Shown in pieces: positions 1 to 11,604 of a stretch of 64,000 bases of DNA. Location of the stretch: the NCBI GenBank assembly GCA_947652115.1, contig OX393565.1, forward strand, positions 24,195,725 through 24,259,724. The letters are read 5' to 3'. The stretch is from Blastomussa wellsi. Lineage: Eukaryota > Cnidaria > Anthozoa > Scleractinia > Plerogyridae. Both the position numbers and the translations under genes were made by a program. The notes under the pieces are model-generated. The model was not told the DNA's origin and did not search any database. It saw only the letters and a list, made by a program, of their open reading frames with translations. Numbering within the stretch: the stretch's first letter is position 1; every line of letters begins with the position of its first letter.

Positions 1-1966
1 GTTTAAACTCAGGTAGGCAAAATTTTGAAGAAACTAACAAATTACCGATTTGTAGCTGTGTTTATACATGCACAATTCTTCACAGTAGAAAGAGTATTAA
101 ATACACGCGTACGCGCTCCTTCTCGCTACACACCCAACGTGTGTGACTCGCCGTGTAATGTATGTCACCGTGGGGACTTGACTTACAAACAGTGATTAAC
201 ATGCATATTCATGACAATCCCTTGTTTTAAATAGACCTGGTTTCGTGACAAAGGTGTGGAAAACTACAGTAGTCTGCGGCAGTTTCGGTTGTGAAACCTC
301 CCCAGCCTTTTAGCCGATTTTAGCGCTGCAGACCGGGAATCGCGCAGCATTTCCACCGCAGATTTTCACCGCAATCGGTAAGTTGTGTGCTACTTGGGTT
401 AATATCCCATCTCTTGTTTTTCATTTTCACTGACCAACCCGGAAAAACTACAACCGTTGCATGTCTGGCTAGAAATTAGTTATTTTTGTAAATTCAGTTA
501 TCAGGGTAGGTACTGAGTTATCAAAAGTTACGATTTGCACATAAGTTCGTTCTATATTAATATCCCGCGTTCATTTCATTTTGTGTTTTTGTTATTCAAT
601 TTATTTTTTTTCTATTCAGAGGTTTTCGTCACGATATCGTGTCATTGTAAACTCGAGTTGCGTGTATCTTGCAGGCTGGCGAAGACAAATTAATTTGTTT
701 CAATTTTTGAAGGTCAAAAGTGAAAGAAACTAAATAAGTCATAATTTATGCCAAGGACAGGGGATTCTGAGGTTGGTTAAAAAATATTAGTTCTTAAAAT
801 CTTTATGAATATGGGTTAAATTGAAACTTTTCAGCGATGGGTAAAGCAAACATTAACCATTCGTATGCACAAAGGTCATTAGCAAATTTATTTATTTATT
901 TAGTTGTGGACGAGACAATTCAATACATTTGTAATAAGTCTGTTGGCACTCTGGTTATATGGTTGGTTGAAATCTTGGCTGAATTGCGACCAGAGAAAGT
1001 CTATTTGTTCGTATTGACGGAGTTTGTTTCGCTTCCCAGTTCCTCATTCGAACCTCGCATTCTTCATCAGGCGTTTTTCTCTTTGTATTTGTTCGATTTT
1101 AATTTGTTCGGTTTTAATTATGCTAAACGAATTACTGAATATTCGACCCAGCGCCCAATGGTTCTGTGAACAAACAAACGGACATGCAAGAAACAAGCCC
1201 GTTTGGTGCCAAATTATTACTCCTTGCGATGATGCAGACTTGCACGGAATCGAAGTTTTTCGAAGTTTTTAGTAGTTCGGTATTATTTAATATTAAGTCC
1301 ATTTAAGCGCATTCAGTCTATAGATGATTGTCTTTCGTAATATGTCACAATTTCCGCTGAAAGCTAGCTGAGGCTGTGTTGGGCAAATAACAAAGCAATT
1401 ATACAAAAACTTACATTTAAAAAAGAGCTTTCAGAGAGCGTTCTTGGCCGGCTTCCTAAGAATACTATTTATCGTTTAATAAAGCTGTCAATTTTTCGAT
1501 ATTGCTTCCGATTTTCTTGTTTTCAATTCAGATATAGCACGAAAAAGAAGCCAGTTAAAATCATTTTTTACACTCAGTTTACTTTTTAAAAACACATTTT
1601 AAATGTTTTCACACTGAAAAAGGAAGTCTGTTTGAATTTCTTTTTTATGATCTCCGGCGAGAATGCGTGTAAGTAAAAATGTTTTATGTATGCATGTATG
1701 ACCCACTGATGTGTTTGTTCTATTTACGAGAGGCTCATGCAATTCATCTTATAATATTTCGTGTGTCATCCCATAAAGCTACTATTTACGTTGCGCCATT
1801 TCTAAAATTTCTGTTGTTTCTTCGTTTTTCGATCCATCTAAGTTCTTTTCATTTCTCGTCCTGCATATTGGCAAATGCTCTGGGGCATATACATTGCGAA
1901 ACGCGGATGATGATTGATTTTCAACCTTGTCCTCATCAGCAAAGTCGTAACTCATCCTTCAAGTGG
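1..1966. other. intergenic, no gene recognised
   Basis: AT-rich DNA with short chance open frames only. I see no splice-framed exon, RNA gene or clear repeat here. There is a cluster of CG-containing sequence near 100-170 and 300-370, but nothing that identifies a promoter. Confidence 0.5.
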
Positions 1967-2239
1967 TTTTCAATTGAGTGGCGAACGTAATTTGCTAATT
2001 GCTTTGGTTTTGCATTACTACGTTCATTTGATTGGTTTAAAATCTCGATCGCGCCACTTTTTCAACCAATCAGGAGTAAAACCAAAACCAACCGTGACTC
2101 GCGTGCGCGCGTTTTCCCGCGCTTTCTGTCGGCTACGTGTAATTACTTTGAATTTTGATTGGTTCATTGGATTGTCTCCGTCCTTTGTGATTGGCCAAAG
2201 CAATTACTTTGGTTTGGGTTTTACGACACTCAATTGAAA
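1967..2239. mobile_element. MITE-like foldback element with TTTCAATTGAGTG termini
   Basis: The left end reads TTTCAATTGAGTGGCG and the right end is its inverted complement (CGACACTCAATTGAAA). The inverted similarity continues inward through a CAATTACTTTGG/TAATTGCTTTGG segment. The interior is richer in CG than its flanks and has several CCAAT/ATTGG boxes. It has no coding capacity. A small non-autonomous DNA transposon fits best; I did not identify a target-site duplication. Confidence 0.65.
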
Positions 2240-2718
2240 CTCGCTCTATCTCGTTCTAACTTTCGTCCAGAGGTTGGAAACAAGGCGACGACATGACACC
2301 ATTGTTTCGGCGGACTTTCGTTTTTCAAAACATATGCTATGTTGACGCACTTTTCACGTATCAGAATTATTTTATTTTATGTAAAAAATTTTAACAAAAG
2401 GAAAACACGCTATAGCCCCAACAACACTCAGCTGATTTCTATGGGGTGATCGAGAGCGAATAATCTAATTGTTTTAGTAAAAATCATAATCAGGTGTCGT
2501 TAAATTAGTTCTAAATCTTACTGCGAAACTTCGCTAAAGCGCGAATACGACGCATTTTGAAGACGACCTTCAACCACTGCACTCTAATGGCTGAAAGTGT
2601 GCAGTAGCTCAGCCAATCAGATTGCGGCATTTGCATTAGTATACTAGTAGATTTTTACTAATAAAATTAAGACTAATTTTACATTACTGGACTGCTTCTA
2701 CAACTACTATTACTAAAT

Positions 2719-2720
2719 AG

Positions 2721-2765
<45 letters not shown>

Positions 2766-2875
2766 GTATAACAATATAATTTGGTTTTATCAACCGGGTT
2801 GATAATGTGAATCGGCCGCCCGTAAGAGATTCAAGAGCTGACGTTTCGAGCGTTAGCCCTTCGTCGTCGCGAATC
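2719..2875 (+). repeat. palindromic dispersed repeat, copy 1 (single arm)
   Basis: Begins TAGAGGGGGTAAGTTTC and continues through GTGCTGCGTCGGTGGG, ATCAACCGGGTTGAT and a segment ending GTTAGCCCTTCGTC. The same order of blocks occurs at 25053-25288 and 30322-30527 and, on the opposite strand, at 62796-62930. This copy lacks the return arm seen at 25053 and 30322. The block near the right end, read on the minus strand, resembles a hammerhead ribozyme core. Confidence 0.75.
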
Positions 2876-3607
2876 CGAAAGACAGACTGATAAAAAAATT
2901 AGCAGTTTTGATGGTTTATCGTATATCATTCCAGACTCCTTCGACCGACTTCTAAGCCAAACCCGATCAACGATTTTTGGAAAATCATCCATTACACGAG
3001 TACTCTGCTTTCTTTTTACTGTGAAATATCTTTTTAATTAGTTATTGAGAAAACAATGATAGGTCACTGAACTCGTTATGAGAAAATGACGATAAGACGA
3101 TTTACTTCTCTGGTAATCTCCAGCCACAAAGAGAAGTCCGCCATGTTTAAATGTGCGCGCGCTGATCACGGGTAAAATTATGCGCAGTGAGGATGCGCAA
3201 TGCAAACTAAGGAATCAACTTAACGCTCTTTGTGTCGTATAACCCCCCCCCCCCCCTCCCCCAAGCAGCACCACTTATGTCAAGGATTAAACACAGGCAT
3301 TGTTCAATTACTACTTCATATTTGACTGTGCTATTTTCCATTTTCATATGTGTTTTCATGTGTGTTTTAGTGAACTTTTATCAATGAGGACACTTTGTGA
3401 CGCTTGTCATAAGGAGCTTTCATCTCTCTCTTCGATGGTCAATCCTGGATCTATCTGAGCGGCACCGCTATACCCAAACATGGTTCAAGCAACCCCCCTG
3501 ATATTTCTTCACTTAGTTGCTACTGATAACCTTGTTTTCGTACAAAATAGCAATCAACTGTCAGCTAGATTTCTTTCAGTAATTTTTCGGTTGCTTTTAT
3601 CTCTTTA
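2876..3607. other. intergenic, nothing recognised except a poly-C tract
   Basis: No exon-like open frame. A run of 14 or more C lies near 3243-3258, a polymorphic simple tract of a kind that recurs in the window (about 5525, 6332, 47808, 50017). Confidence 0.5.
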
Positions 3608-3906
3608 GCGGAGGCGAGCGTGGCCTAGTGGTCAGGGCGCTGGACTTGTAATCAGGTGGTCCCGGGTTCGAGCCCTCCTCCCTGCCACTAAAAATGGATT
3701 TGTCTTCGGTGGCCCCGAATTCAACTCCTCCACGCTTTGTAAATAGCCAACTGGTCTGCCTCCTGCCAGTTGGGATTTTTAAGAACTTTCTGTTTCATTT
3801 ACAATATTTGTTTACGTATTTACAGTGTCCCCAATTAGCACAGTGGTGCTAGATACATTGACACTTAAATAAAGTCTTTATTATTATTATTTATTATTTA
3901 TTATTA
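3608..3906 (+). mobile_element. tRNA-derived SINE, copy A (full length)
   Basis: The 5' head folds like a tRNA: box A TGGCCTAGTGG, an anticodon loop CTTGTAA (anticodon TGT, threonine-like) and box B GGTTCGAGCCC. It is followed by a roughly 190-bp unrelated body and a 3' tail of ATT repeats at 3878-3906. The same head-body-tail order occurs on the minus strand at 39909-40227 and, more diverged, at 42926-43195. This is a SINE and not a tRNA gene, because the tRNA part runs straight into the conserved body and lacks a proper acceptor 3' half and terminator. Confidence 0.85.
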
Positions 3907-4797
3907 AATGAATTTCGTTTCTTTGCCATTTAAGAGTTTAAAAATAAATAGATAGTCATCAGCACGAATTTGGGCTCCTCCTCGGCATAAAAACCTGTGA
4001 AACTATGGTGAAACTCACCAGTGACGCAAAACAATGAACGAGCAAGACAACAAAGATCCTCCCAAAAATATAGAGCAGAAAAACAATAGCTCAAAAACAA
4101 AGGAATAAAGTCGCGGGGTTTTACACCGAGGTAAACCCGGAATTTTGCATGGCGTAAGAGGGAAAATCTACTAGCGGCTAGCCAACTTCAGGAAATGCAC
4201 ACAGCATCTGTAAATAGACTGGGCACAAATATAAAGCACTCCGGTTGACCTACTATATCACTCTGCGGGTTGACCAACTCGTTCACTCATGTTAGCCTGC
4301 TGACTAAGGACTTTGGTTAGCCTTCTAAGCGCTCCGGTTAGTTTGTTTACGGTAGCTTTCATTTTGTGATAAAGTAATACTATCTAATCTTTAGTGTCAT
4401 AAGTGGTCATGAGACTAGCTCGTGAGTTGATTGACCTGCGGCAACAATTCCACGTATACGCCTTTTATGCTGATCAGGCTGATTCCCACAAACAAATTGG
4501 CAACCTCAGAGGTTCATAAAATCTGCTAGTTTCTTGTGGACACAGAGAAGCGAAAGATGGTTGAGCCTGGATTTTCCCTTAGGGAAGCATTCTAGATAGG
4601 TTTTGACCTGCTTTAAGGCAGAGAAAAGCTGTGCTCGCAGACGGTGTTGGTAACTGGCATGACAAACGTAAGTTTAGCAAATGTGCAACAATCTAACTCT
4701 GAGAAAGAATGAGTTGCGAGCATTTGATTTTTCGAGTGAATGATAAAAAGTCCAGTAGATGGGCAATGGCGAATCTGGAGGTGTCACTCCCCGTTGA
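3907..4797. other. intergenic, nothing recognised
   Basis: No supported exon or repeat boundary. Short open frames in all frames look random. Confidence 0.45.
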
Positions 4798-5100
4798 CTA
4801 AACCATGTCTGGACAGTTGAGGTACAGCTTGTGCTGTAGCGAGTCAGTATCGCCATAGTATGTGCCATTCCTCAGTCTTTCTACGCCGAAGTTCTTTATT
4901 TTCTTAGGGCGGTTTCCAGTGGTCATGAATGCTCGGCCACACCATTTTAAAAGGGAGTAGTCCCTTTCTTTTGAGAGTTCTCCTAATTTTTGTACGAATT
5001 TCACACCCGTCTGTAACAGACCTACTGAAACGCTACCCAGTGGATTATTTTCCCCTACCCGATGCTTCAAACGGTGTCTTTTTTTTCTGCGACACTTCAA
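4798..5100 (-). pseudogene. possible decayed family B DNA polymerase fragment
   Basis: A 100-codon minus-strand open frame ends with NGTYYGDTDSL about 20 residues before its stop. The YGDTDS string matches motif C of family B DNA polymerases, whose two aspartates bind catalytic metal ions; such polymerases are carried by Maverick/Polinton elements and related DNA viruses. Nothing else in the frame is recognisable with confidence: motif A and the exonuclease motifs are not seen. Adjacent minus-strand frames at 5107-5554 are open but unassigned. It may be a chance match. If real, it is a short relic without a functional enzyme. Confidence 0.25.
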
Positions 5101-6199
5101 TCGGTGTCAAGAGCGTTGACAGAGGCTAATGTTTAGCGGAGCGGTGTCTCCGGTGCAGCCCTTCGCCTTGTACGATCGTCTCCGCGTTCGATAGATTCTC
5201 GCGCGTTTTGTGTGTTGTCGACTGATCATGTCGGAAATGAGCGGCAGTTCTTCCTGTAGTCCTAGTTCTGGAACGAATAACGATTCATCGTCATGATCAT
5301 CGGTCGGACTCAGATGATTATCGTACTCGAAAACATCGTCGACGTGGAAAGATGAGTAAACATGCACGGAGTAAACACCCCCAACGAATCCCCAAGAAGT
5401 CGCTGTCCCTGTAGCCGCCATCCATGACCAGGATGACGTTTCTAGTTGTTTCAACATTAACGGTTTCGAAGTAGGAGAGATAATGGCCATTCGTGGCACT
5501 GATGGATCCCAACACCTCCCCCTCCCCCCCCCCCCACCCTACTAAATCCCGCATTCGCGCCAGAATTATACTATAGTTGCGATACTCTTCCTTCCGTTCT
5601 CGGCTCCAACAGTTGCTTCAGTCCAGCCGCTATAAAGCAGTCGCTCTTGGGGAAGTAGATAATATCCGCTAAATAGACATAAAAACAATAGAAAACCCTC
5701 ATCTTCAATAACGTCCTGCCAAACAGGACTCGACCGTATCAATTTTTTCATCGTTAGACCCAGTAGACAATTTAAAAATACCCAGTGGAAAATTAACTGA
5801 CCCAGTGGTAAATTAGCAACCCGGTGACTCTTCTCCCGAAAACCTAGTGAGGATAAAGATTGCACTGGATCTACTGGGAGTACAATTTAGGAATTGATTA
5901 ATCTGGTCAAACAGCTCTGATTGTGGGGGACACGGGGGTTTTGACCCAACTTGGTCAAAATTGTCCTATAATACCTTAACTGAGGTACAAATATTACTAC
6001 ATATACGACTCCACTAGAAAACAAAACCAAATTGAAAGAGGAAGAATTAATGATTTGTTCTACCACATTTTGGAAACGAAAATGCGAGAACCTGCAAAAC
6101 ATTAGCAGGGACCGTAGGGGGGAGGGGCTGGGATTTATTTTCTATTGCTCCAGATGGAGCGCAAATGCAAGATAAATAGCGAAACACTGCCCTTAACAT
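5101..6199. other. intergenic, no confident gene
   Basis: Contains overlapping minus-strand open frames (5107-5499 and 5318-5554) with an acidic stretch, but no splice-site framing or recognisable domain. A poly-C tract lies near 5523-5537. Confidence 0.4.
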
Positions 6200-6365
6200 A
6201 GGCTTACGGGCCGGGGAGGCAGGGGGCTGCAGCTTCCCCACCCCCAAATTTTGTGCAAAGCAGATTTTTTTGGGCTGCATGAGAAAATTTGGGCAAGGCA
6301 ACTTGGAAGAATTTTTGGGGCAAATGATTCACCCCCCCCCCCCCTCCCTCCCCTCCGGCAAAAAT
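6200..6365. repeat. dispersed repeat, copy 1
   Basis: A GC-skewed block with GCAGGGGGCTGCAGCTTCCC, several TTGGGCA-type words and a C-run ahead of TCCCTCCCCTCC. It shares order and words with 53900-54045 in the opposite orientation (TTGCCCAAAATTTGGGGAGG, GCTGCAG), which marks it as one dispersed family. Confidence 0.55.
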
Positions 6366-7696
6366 TTGCCCTTACGTCTATGGGTCACCTTCGCGTTCAC
6401 ACTTTAAAATGGTCTCCCCGGTCTCTTATTAGACTTAGACTTTTAATTTCAAGTTGCGATTCATTATTGATCGGAGACACTCGGAAACAAAATAATACTT
6501 TCGGGTGGTAATAACAAAGGTGGGCCATTACTTTCAGGTTCCTGTTTATACAACAATGGATTTGAGTTTTTTTAATCACTCTGAATCTCGTGACTATCGA
6601 CCATGCTGAATGTGCTTATGTGTTACAACATTTTACAAAACCTCAGTTTGTCTACTTTGTATTTATTTATTCGATTATTCATTTATTATTTTTTCATATA
6701 TTTGTTACTTTTAGTAGTCAGTACTTAGCAACATACTGAACGTGAACACCTCCTCGATTACGACAAAGAATGTGCACTTTGCAAACTGTTCAGTCATCCT
6801 GCATTGCATTGATCCATGTTAGCTCATTTTAAGGACCATTAAGCGACGATTAATTGATTTTGCAGTAATTTTGACCTTGCGTGTTCTACATTCCTCCATT
6901 TTAGGCAGATACAGGATTTGCCATATCTTTTTCAGGCGGTTATCCGGCCACTAAAACGTATACCCTCTGACCTTACAAACCCTGTATCCTATTTCAGTCT
7001 AAAAGCGACCATTGACCCGAGTCAGGAGTTCCTGCCTGAATTGAATAGTCTCAGATTTCGGCAGTGTTTCATTTCAGATTTTTGTCTGACATAATATGGT
7101 ACAAGAAGGACAAATATGCATGCACCTTTCCGCAGTCTTCCGTTCAAAAACGTACTTAATGATACTCTATAATTTGAAATTAAAACAAGAAAATTTTTAT
7201 AACTTGCACCGGTAGAAGTTATTACTAACAGTCAATTTTTCTTTCACCTTGGCCGAAAGCTGATATTTTAAACACCCTTTTAATTATGCCAGTTCTTATC
7301 TACTCTTTTAGTCTCCTTTTACTGCTCTTTGGCACGACTTCAATGTTTCGAAATCAGAAACACACGTCACAAGTGTTAGAAAATATCAGAATAATTAATA
7401 TACTGTTTGAGAAGGGCAGTGATTTAACTCTACAATCAGATACGCAGAGACGAAGCCTCGAACCAATCTGCTGCACTTGTCAGAAGTGCTTTTTTCTATG
7501 GAATGCAGGAGAGACAGCTTTGACTAAAAATGCCCTTTACCAGCCAAACCCAGTACAGTGTAATCAGCTGTAACAACCAATGCGAGGTAAATGTCCGACG
7601 AATTTTCCGTCCATTGGGTTGCTTTAATTTATTCATGATAAAGATCGTGAACCGAACAAACATCGGAAAAAGTACGTTTCCACGTTTGAAAAGCAA
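6366..7696. other. intergenic, nothing recognised
   Basis: No exon, RNA gene or clear repeat. Open frames near 7286-7718 overlap on both strands and have no supporting splice signals or familiar domain. Confidence 0.45.
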
Positions 7697-7936
7697 TTTA
7701 AAGGAGCTACTTTACTGAAATTCGTCTTGAAAAAACTGGCAAGTTTTTTTAAGTTTGTCGTTTGTAATTGGTCTATTATTGTAATTGTCATTCGAGACAA
7801 TCCTTGTATAATAATTTCAGCATTTTATTATCCCGTTGGTGTTTTTCGGCATTAGAAAACGCTTACTTTTAGATTTCCTTCAATTTGAAAGTAAATGAGA
7901 AAATGACTTCAAATGCCGTGACACTGCTCCTTTAAA
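7697..7936. mobile_element. MITE-like element with TTTAAAGGAGC termini
   Basis: TTTAAAGGAGCTAC at the left end and GCTCCTTTAAAG at the right end form terminal inverted repeats. The interior includes CCCGTTGGTGTTTTTCGGCATT, related to the interior of the element at 47951-48177, which has the same kind of ends. It has no coding capacity. Confidence 0.6.
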
Positions 7937-8865
7937 GCCCAAGAAACTAAAACGAAAACAAACAATATTTGTCGTTAGGGAAACACTTTTTCACACTTCA
8001 TCTGAGATTACTTCAGGAGTTCAGGTTTACGGCGATCATAAAAAGCCGCTTCAATTACTCGGATAGTAATAAATTAGGAAAAATTATAACGAACCACATC
8101 AAAAGCCCGAAAACCAGTCAACCCCGCACTATGAATGGTGATAAAAAGGCGCAAATGTCTTTCGATGTATAAAAATCTTTCGATGTATATCCGCTCTCTT
8201 TTGCAGTCCTTTAGCTGCCTGTTTCTTATTTAGTGTCGCTACCAGGCAAGAACTCAAATGCATCGATCGAAAGTGAAACGAGATCAGGCAATGCTCGTAA
8301 TCTCTGGTGTATTTTCCTTTCTTTCTAGACAGTCCATCCCAATAGAGGCAACTTTCGCAGCCTGACATACATTATCTTCTGTAGAGTATTAAACATTTTG
8401 TAGCCTCGAGGAAAAAAGTAAAAAACAATGCGTTTTCGATTAATCGATTTGGTTTGTTTGGTTAAGTTTGTACCTTTTGGATGGTTTGAAGCCAAATTCA
8501 GAACAGGTGTGATTTGTTAGTCCTCAGTCTAAATTTCGTTTTCACAGGCCACAGATAATCTGTCAGCGCTCGTTGTAAATCTCTTATCTTTGCTCACAAC
8601 ACACACACACATGTATGCGAAGTATCAAGCATTCTGAAAGAAGGCGTAGGGTTTGTATATCGCCAGATTGCAAAGAGATCTATGAATATACACTGCATAC
8701 TACCGAATCGCTACCGGCTTTGATCACTGTTTCAGTGAACTGACAAGATTTGGCCAGGCCACGAATTTGATTTTGGGGTAAGAGTTGGTTTATTTGAAAC
8801 GAATTGTTGATATGCTACAGTTAAAAGTGCAATTACCTCAGTACACCATTTTTTTGCGGTGAAAG
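7937..8865. other. intergenic, nothing recognised
   Basis: Contains a near-direct duplication of TCTTTCGATGTATA around 8158-8188 and a short AC microsatellite at 8597-8612. No gene is supported. Confidence 0.45.
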
Positions 8866-9096
8866 GCAAAACTGAACAAAGCAAAGCAAATTAAATTACA
8901 ACAAAGCAAAGGCAAGAGAAAAGTAAAGCAATCAAAGCATTTGATAAAATAAGCTAACCAAAGCAGAGCAGAGCCAGAGGAAAGCAAACAAAACAAACGC
9001 TCACAGCAGGGCAGGGCAGGGCAGGGCAGAGCAGAACAAACAGAGCCGAAAATAAAGCCGAAAGCAAATCAATCAAAGCAAAGCATAGCAGAGAAT
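8866..9096. repeat. degenerate pentanucleotide array (AAAGC / GCAGG / GCAGA)
   Basis: About 230 bp built from imperfect five-base units: AAAGC at first, drifting to AGAGC and GCAGG, with four exact GGCAG-type units at 9006-9027, then back to AAAGC. The strand is strongly purine-rich. It looks like an old expanded simple repeat interrupted by substitutions. Confidence 0.7.
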
Positions 9097-10800
9097 TGTG
9101 AAAAGTAATGCAATGGACTTTGGGGTATGCCATCCGTGCCCGGGCATCTGAGGTCATCTACTCAATGCTAGTTTGACCAAGAAATTCCACAGGTACGTTA
9201 CCCAAGCTAGTAGTGCGAGACTTCCATTTTGCTTAACTGGGTAAATAGTAAAAGTTTGTCACGAAGCAAAGCTAGGAACAGGCACAATATCATAAGAGAA
9301 ACAATAAGTAATCCAAATGTCTTACTTCGATTTTAGTTGTATGTCCGCGTGATGTGTTAAGCCTTTTAGGGTCTTTTAGATGGATATTTCCCGCATGGTG
9401 GTTATTTACCACAGTACCTCCACGTGTAGATTTAGAACCAAATATAAATTTATTAAGTCTTAACAATAAACTCGATATTTTGAGCTCGGGTATAAAACTG
9501 AGGCGAATTTTACGAGGCACGAATGCAAAATCTAGCTACTCAATAAAACGTTGACGTTTCGATTGCGAATCTAAATTAAATATATACTAAATGTTTTCAG
9601 ACCTGAAAAAAATGGATTTGAAATTATAAGGTGCTTTTATATGGTTTGGGTATTTCGCTTTTAGGTATTTCAATAGCCACTGTTAGCCTCGAACGTTTTC
9701 CGGTACATCGTACCACAATCCGACCAGAGGCTGCAAGCTTGTTCTTGCCTTTTCACTGAGTCGATGTCACTGAGCTGGAGCATGTTCAAAAATAGACTGT
9801 CGGAACCGAAAAAAATGCATATATCTCATAGATCTGCTTGGATGGTTAACGTCAACCCCCCCGGGTGGGGGGGGGGGGCTACTCTCTTAACTTTCGGATA
9901 GGTATGTGCCGCGAATGTTCTTTATCCCTGCCAGTGGCAGATCTAGGGGAGGGGCCCGGAAGACCCGGAGGGCCGAAAATTTCTTGAGACCCATCTTAGA
10001 AAGAAGTCTGGATCCGCCAAGAAAACGGAATTTGACACTCTATTTAAGGCCCAAATCCGAAAAATGAAACCCTATTCAATGAAAACGAAAACTAAGAAAG
10101 GTGTGAACGGGTCAACATTATAACGGATTGTTCAGTTTAAACAGACCGTTTCTTTTTCGTTTCACTTGCCGTTTACGTAATGCAATTTTAAACGATACAA
10201 TTTCGATCCCTGTCTAAGGATCACACCAGGAAAAATGCCAAAATGGGGCTCCTGACCCCATCGAGATCAAGAATCTCCCCCCCCCGGGACATCAACACAC
10301 GAACCTGGCGATATTTCCGTGGTATTCTATTGTGGGTGGTCTTTTGTAGTCACTCAGTGCATTGAAGACATTGAATCCACCTGCTCACAGATCAGACACA
10401 CACTGAACACTAGAAACCTTCGATGTTCGTGAAAAAAAATAAAAAACACATAAGTACACCATTTTAAACGATATATAAACATCGATGCTACAGAGACTAT
10501 TAATTTTCTAAAGCGCGCTTCATGTTGTGCAGTTTTAATTGCGCCAATGACGCGGCAATCTCCATAATTTAGCACTAAACTGTCCTTATGTGTCCTCAAA
10601 ATTCCACGTGCTAACAATAGCTTTTGTTTTCTAATAGTTCATCTTTTCTGAAAAATGCTCACGAAAAGGAAAAAATGGAGAACAAAATTGCGTGCTTTGT
10701 ACCGATTGCATCATTCTGCAAATGGGACATGTCTGACAGTTGTTTCGCGTGACCAATTTTTTTTTACAGGGAACACCAGGCCAGTCTTGCAAAAACGTTC
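9097..10800. other. intergenic, no confident gene
   Basis: Holds a C-run followed by a G-run at 9856-9878. An open frame at 9354-9554 (+) has no recognisable domain. No exon chain could be built. Confidence 0.4.
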
Positions 10801-11014
10801 TGGGGCCGGTTTCTCGAAGGTCCCGAAGAGTTTTCGCACCCGGAAAGCCATAACAAAATCTCAAAACTTAAGATTATACAGAGCTGTTTTATTCACATGT
10901 TCTTGATATGAACAGTGGTTCCCTTCATACACTTCTCTGTTTTTTGAATACAGATGACTAAAAATGGCTTTACGGGCCCGAAAAGTTTCCGGGGCTTTCG
11001 AGAAACCGGCCCCT
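10801..11014. mobile_element. MITE-like element with GGGGCCGGTTTCTCGA termini
   Basis: The left 50 bp (GGGGCCGGTTTCTCGAAGG...CCGGAAAGCC) and the right 50 bp (...TCGAGAAACCGGCCCC) are imperfect inverted repeats around an AT-rich core of about 110 bp. There is no coding capacity. This is a typical non-autonomous foldback or MITE. Confidence 0.8.
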
Positions 11015-11604
11015 GGTGATCAGGTATAATATTTCAGTCAGATGAGTGCTGAATACGCACAGATGGTAAAATAAACCACGAAGGCAAGTCACTTATCTCC
11101 GAAGAAAGAACTCAGGACTGACGTACACGAGTGGCGGAAATTGTGCCTTCTTTGAATTTTCATCGTGGCGCGATCACTTTTGTTTACTCCCGCCCCCACT
11201 GTACTCCCGCTGTGCCGCTGGGTGACAGGTTTTGTGTTGCGGGACATTTTTTGAATAAAGTAGGAATTAAAGTCCACAGGTTAAGTAAGCGCCAATTGAA
11301 TGCTTTCTTCAAAATGCTGTCCTTTCGTGTCTAAACTTATGCGGCAAGACCTGGAATGTCCATTGTGTGTGCATGTAAGATGATATTATTTTATTTACTC
11401 AATTGTACTTTTGCCATTCCTATCGCCGAGGTCAGGGTCGCTCGCGGCCGGCTGTCATGTCACCGGCTGTCAGCGCAGTGAATGGGCTGTCTTCACTGCC
11501 ATTAGCCAATCAGATCGCTCGGATTCAGTCCCGAGAGCTTTATTTAGTTCTCTGGGTGTTCATTTACGTCGCTTGCAAACTCCAACTGGAAGCTGTAACG
11601 AACG
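11015..11604 (+). promoter_or_regulatory. upstream region of the unnamed gene at 11605
   Basis: Relatively GC-rich sequence around 11420-11530 with a CCAATCAG box at 11506-11513 lies directly 5' of the proposed first coding exon. No TATA box is convincing. Assignment as promoter or 5' leader rests on position and composition only. Confidence 0.35.

Noticed and set aside
3610..3690. Functional tRNA-Thr gene
   Set aside because: tRNA-like promoter boxes and anticodon arm are present, but the sequence runs into a conserved SINE body with an ATT tail and is repeated twice more with the same body.
9354..9554. Possible coding exon (+) with Trp-rich start
   Set aside because: No domain recognised, no matching splice partner and an open frame on the opposite strand as well.
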